Source: an uncultured Collinsella sp. (lineage in GTDB: Bacteria; Actinomycetota; Coriobacteriia; Coriobacteriales; Coriobacteriaceae). Taken from it: 64,000 nucleotides of DNA. The notes under the pieces are model-generated. The model was given only the letters and a program-made list of their open reading frames with translations. It was not told where the DNA came from and ran no database searches. Position 1 is the stretch's first letter, and each line of letters starts with the position of its first letter. Positions 63,010 to 64,000 of this stretch are shown piece after piece. The DNA is taken from the NCBI GenBank assembly GCA_902494085.1, contig CABURU010000003.1, positions 1-64,000 of the forward strand, written 5' to 3'. The position numbers were made by a program, and so were the translations under genes.

Positions 63010-63783
63010 ATGAGGATCGATTCACGAAAACCGAAAGCCGCCGCCCTTTCCGCCGCTCTGACCGTGGCACTTTTGGCGGGCGCCGGTGCAACTGATGCCC
63101 ACGCCGCAACACTGTCCGATACGGTTGGATCTACGCCGTCCGAGACGACGCTGGTACAGCCCGTTGACTATCGCGGCGATGGTTATGGTTCCATGCAGGA
63201 GTGGAACGCCTCGATGGAGGCCAAGCGCGATTCCCTGGAGATGCGCGCTCAGATCATCATGAACATGTACGGTGACTATGCCACCGATGACGAGCGCGCT
63301 GTGCTGCAGGGTTGCATCGACGGCGCGGGTAGCCTGTTGACGATGGGGGAGGTCGACGCCAAGTCGACCGAGCTCGATGAGCTGCGCACTGCGCTTGAGG
63401 ATGCCAAGCGCAATGCGCTCGAGGCTGCCGCCGAGGCGGAGGCTGCCGAGGTCGCCCAGGCTTCGTACTACAACGCCGGTTACACTCCGTCCTACGCGTC
63501 TGCCGCGTCCTACGCGAACGGATCGGGCCTGACGCGCTCTGCGGGTGTCAATAACTACAACGGGCGCCGCGAGACCTATTACAGCAGCAATGTGCTTTAT
63601 CACTATCGCACGGGCGAATGGACTCAGGATTCTGAGGGCTTCTGGCGCGATTCCGACGGCTATTACGTTGTTGCCGCGGGCGATATGGCCCAGGGCTCGA
63701 CCTTTACGGGCTCCAAGGGTGATTGCAAGGTCTATGACTCCGGTTGCGCTGCCGGAACCACCGACTACTACACCGGTTGGTAA
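63010..63783 (+). CDS. Secreted Ala/Tyr-rich protein of unknown function
   Basis: The 257-aa protein has a signal peptide (MRIDSRKPKAAALSAALTVA, hydrophobic core residues 10-25, likely cleavage after AHA at residue 32). The mature part begins Thr/Ser-rich, then has a helical, charged segment rich in Glu/Ala (about 118-150, ELDELRTALEDAKRNALEAA) that may form a coiled coil. A Tyr/Ser/Gly-rich tail follows (ASYYNAGYTPSYASAASYAN), ending in a short domain with WTQDSEGFWRDSDGYYV and two cysteines (GDCKVYDSGC). No known family is recognised. It is probably cell-surface or exported. An upstream in-frame start at 62704 would lose the signal peptide. Confidence 0.7.
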   Translation: MRIDSRKPKAAALSAALTVALLAGAGATDAHAATLSDTVGSTPSETTLVQPVDYRGDGYGSMQEWNASMEAKRDSLEMRAQIIMNMYGDYATDDERAVLQGCIDGAGSLLTMGEVDAKSTELDELRTALEDAKRNALEAAAEAEAAEVAQASYYNAGYTPSYASAASYANGSGLTRSAGVNNYNGRRETYYSSNVLYHYRTGEWTQDSEGFWRDSDGYYVVAAGDMAQGSTFTGSKGDCKVYDSGCAAGTTDYYTGW

Positions 63784-63811
63784 TCTGCCATAAGCAAAAT
63801 AGGCACATGAT

Positions 63812-63863
63812 GGGCGGGCGTCTTTACTGAGCTTTTAGGCAACGTAAAGCCGCCCGTTCTTTA
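63812..63863 (+). terminator. Terminator after secreted protein gene
   Basis: GGGCG (63812-63816) with CGCCC (63851-63855), and CTTTAC (63822-63827) with GTAAAG (63844-63849), form a stem followed by GTTCTTTA. Confidence 0.6.
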
Positions 63864-63972
63864 TGTGCGTTCGAGTTAACAGAGCCCTTACCGTGGCGGT
63901 ACGCTGGGCGTATGGATGCGGGGCACACTAGTTCATGAGAAATAAGGTCTTTCTCGTGGAGGAAGTGGTCTT

Positions 63973-64000
63973 GTGAACGCTCGAGATATCGCCGTTGCCG
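63973..64000 (+). CDS. Start of a coding region cut by the window end
   Basis: A GTG at 63973 preceded by GGAGGAAG (63958-63965) opens the frame MNARDIAVA, which continues beyond the window. This start resembles RsmB/Sun-type rRNA methyltransferases or NusB-like proteins, but nine residues are too few to decide. Confidence 0.4.

Overview
The window reads as a chromosomal segment of an anaerobic, high-GC, gut-type actinobacterium, most likely Coriobacteriia and close to Collinsella. This placement is inference, not a database match. It rests on the strong G/C bias at third codon positions, WhiA, a RapZ whose P-loop carries Arg where Lys is usual, the anaerobic ribonucleotide reductase pair NrdD/NrdG, and a sialic-acid utilisation operon typical of mucin feeders. 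No phage, insertion sequence, transposase or CRISPR array is visible. Nearly everything is core metabolism, transport or repair.

Layout. 1-120: 3' end of a 5S rRNA gene and its terminator. 246-3753: coaE, a lytic transglycosylase, uvrB. 3819-9941 (minus strand): two flavoproteins, an Mrp-type Fe-S ATPase and a lipoteichoic-acid-synthase-like sulfatase. 10135-17280: uvrA, ybaK, murJ, uvrC, so all three UvrABC subunits lie within 16 kb. 17281-28073: a sialic-acid island with a SatABCD-type ABC transporter (one subunit a permease-ATPase fusion), two adjacent AXE1-fold esterases of which the second has lost its nucleophile serine, then nanA, nanK and nanE. 28175-35321: rapZ, whiA, then gap-pgk-tpiA-gpmI and secG. 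35615-41557: a complete oppABCDF oligopeptide importer. 42155-45474: tRNA-Leu, a PAS/GAF/PP2C phosphatase and a fused STAS-HATPase protein (a partner-switch module). 45580-48088: five tRNA genes around a GH13 alpha-glucosidase. 48450-51953: nrdD and nrdG, with an NrdR-type box upstream of nrdD. 52020-53690: folE, an HD-domain hydrolase, folB. 53697-57573: a SprT/YgjP-like peptidase, an M19 dipeptidase, a SlyD-like isomerase next to a UreE-like protein, and a Cof-type HAD phosphatase. 57589-61113 (minus strand): Fur-family regulator, acylphosphatase, Gfo/Idh/MocA oxidoreductase, rnhA, LysR regulator. 61198-62697: metY, with a clear promoter, a 177-nt leader and a possible short leader peptide. 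63010-64000: a secreted Tyr-rich protein and the first codons of another gene.

How parts work together. Sialic acid would be imported by the Sat-type transporter, de-O-acetylated by the esterase, then converted by NanA, NanK and NanE to GlcNAc-6-P, feeding the glycolytic genes placed a few kb away. Peptides enter by Opp, and a dipeptidase is present in the window. The PP2C and STAS-HATPase proteins form the input half of a stress or sigma-factor switch whose sigma factor is not in the window.

The most unusual non-coding signal is a set of long, nearly perfect extended hairpins (about 84 to 138 nt, each with a different sequence) in intergenic regions near 26.1, 27.3, 41.6, 41.9, 51.0 and 51.3 kb. 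Other points of interest are the pseudo-esterase, the SlyD/UreE pair without urease genes, the HD protein inside the folate operon, the metY leader peptide, and a palindromic A/T block shared by three tRNA promoters.
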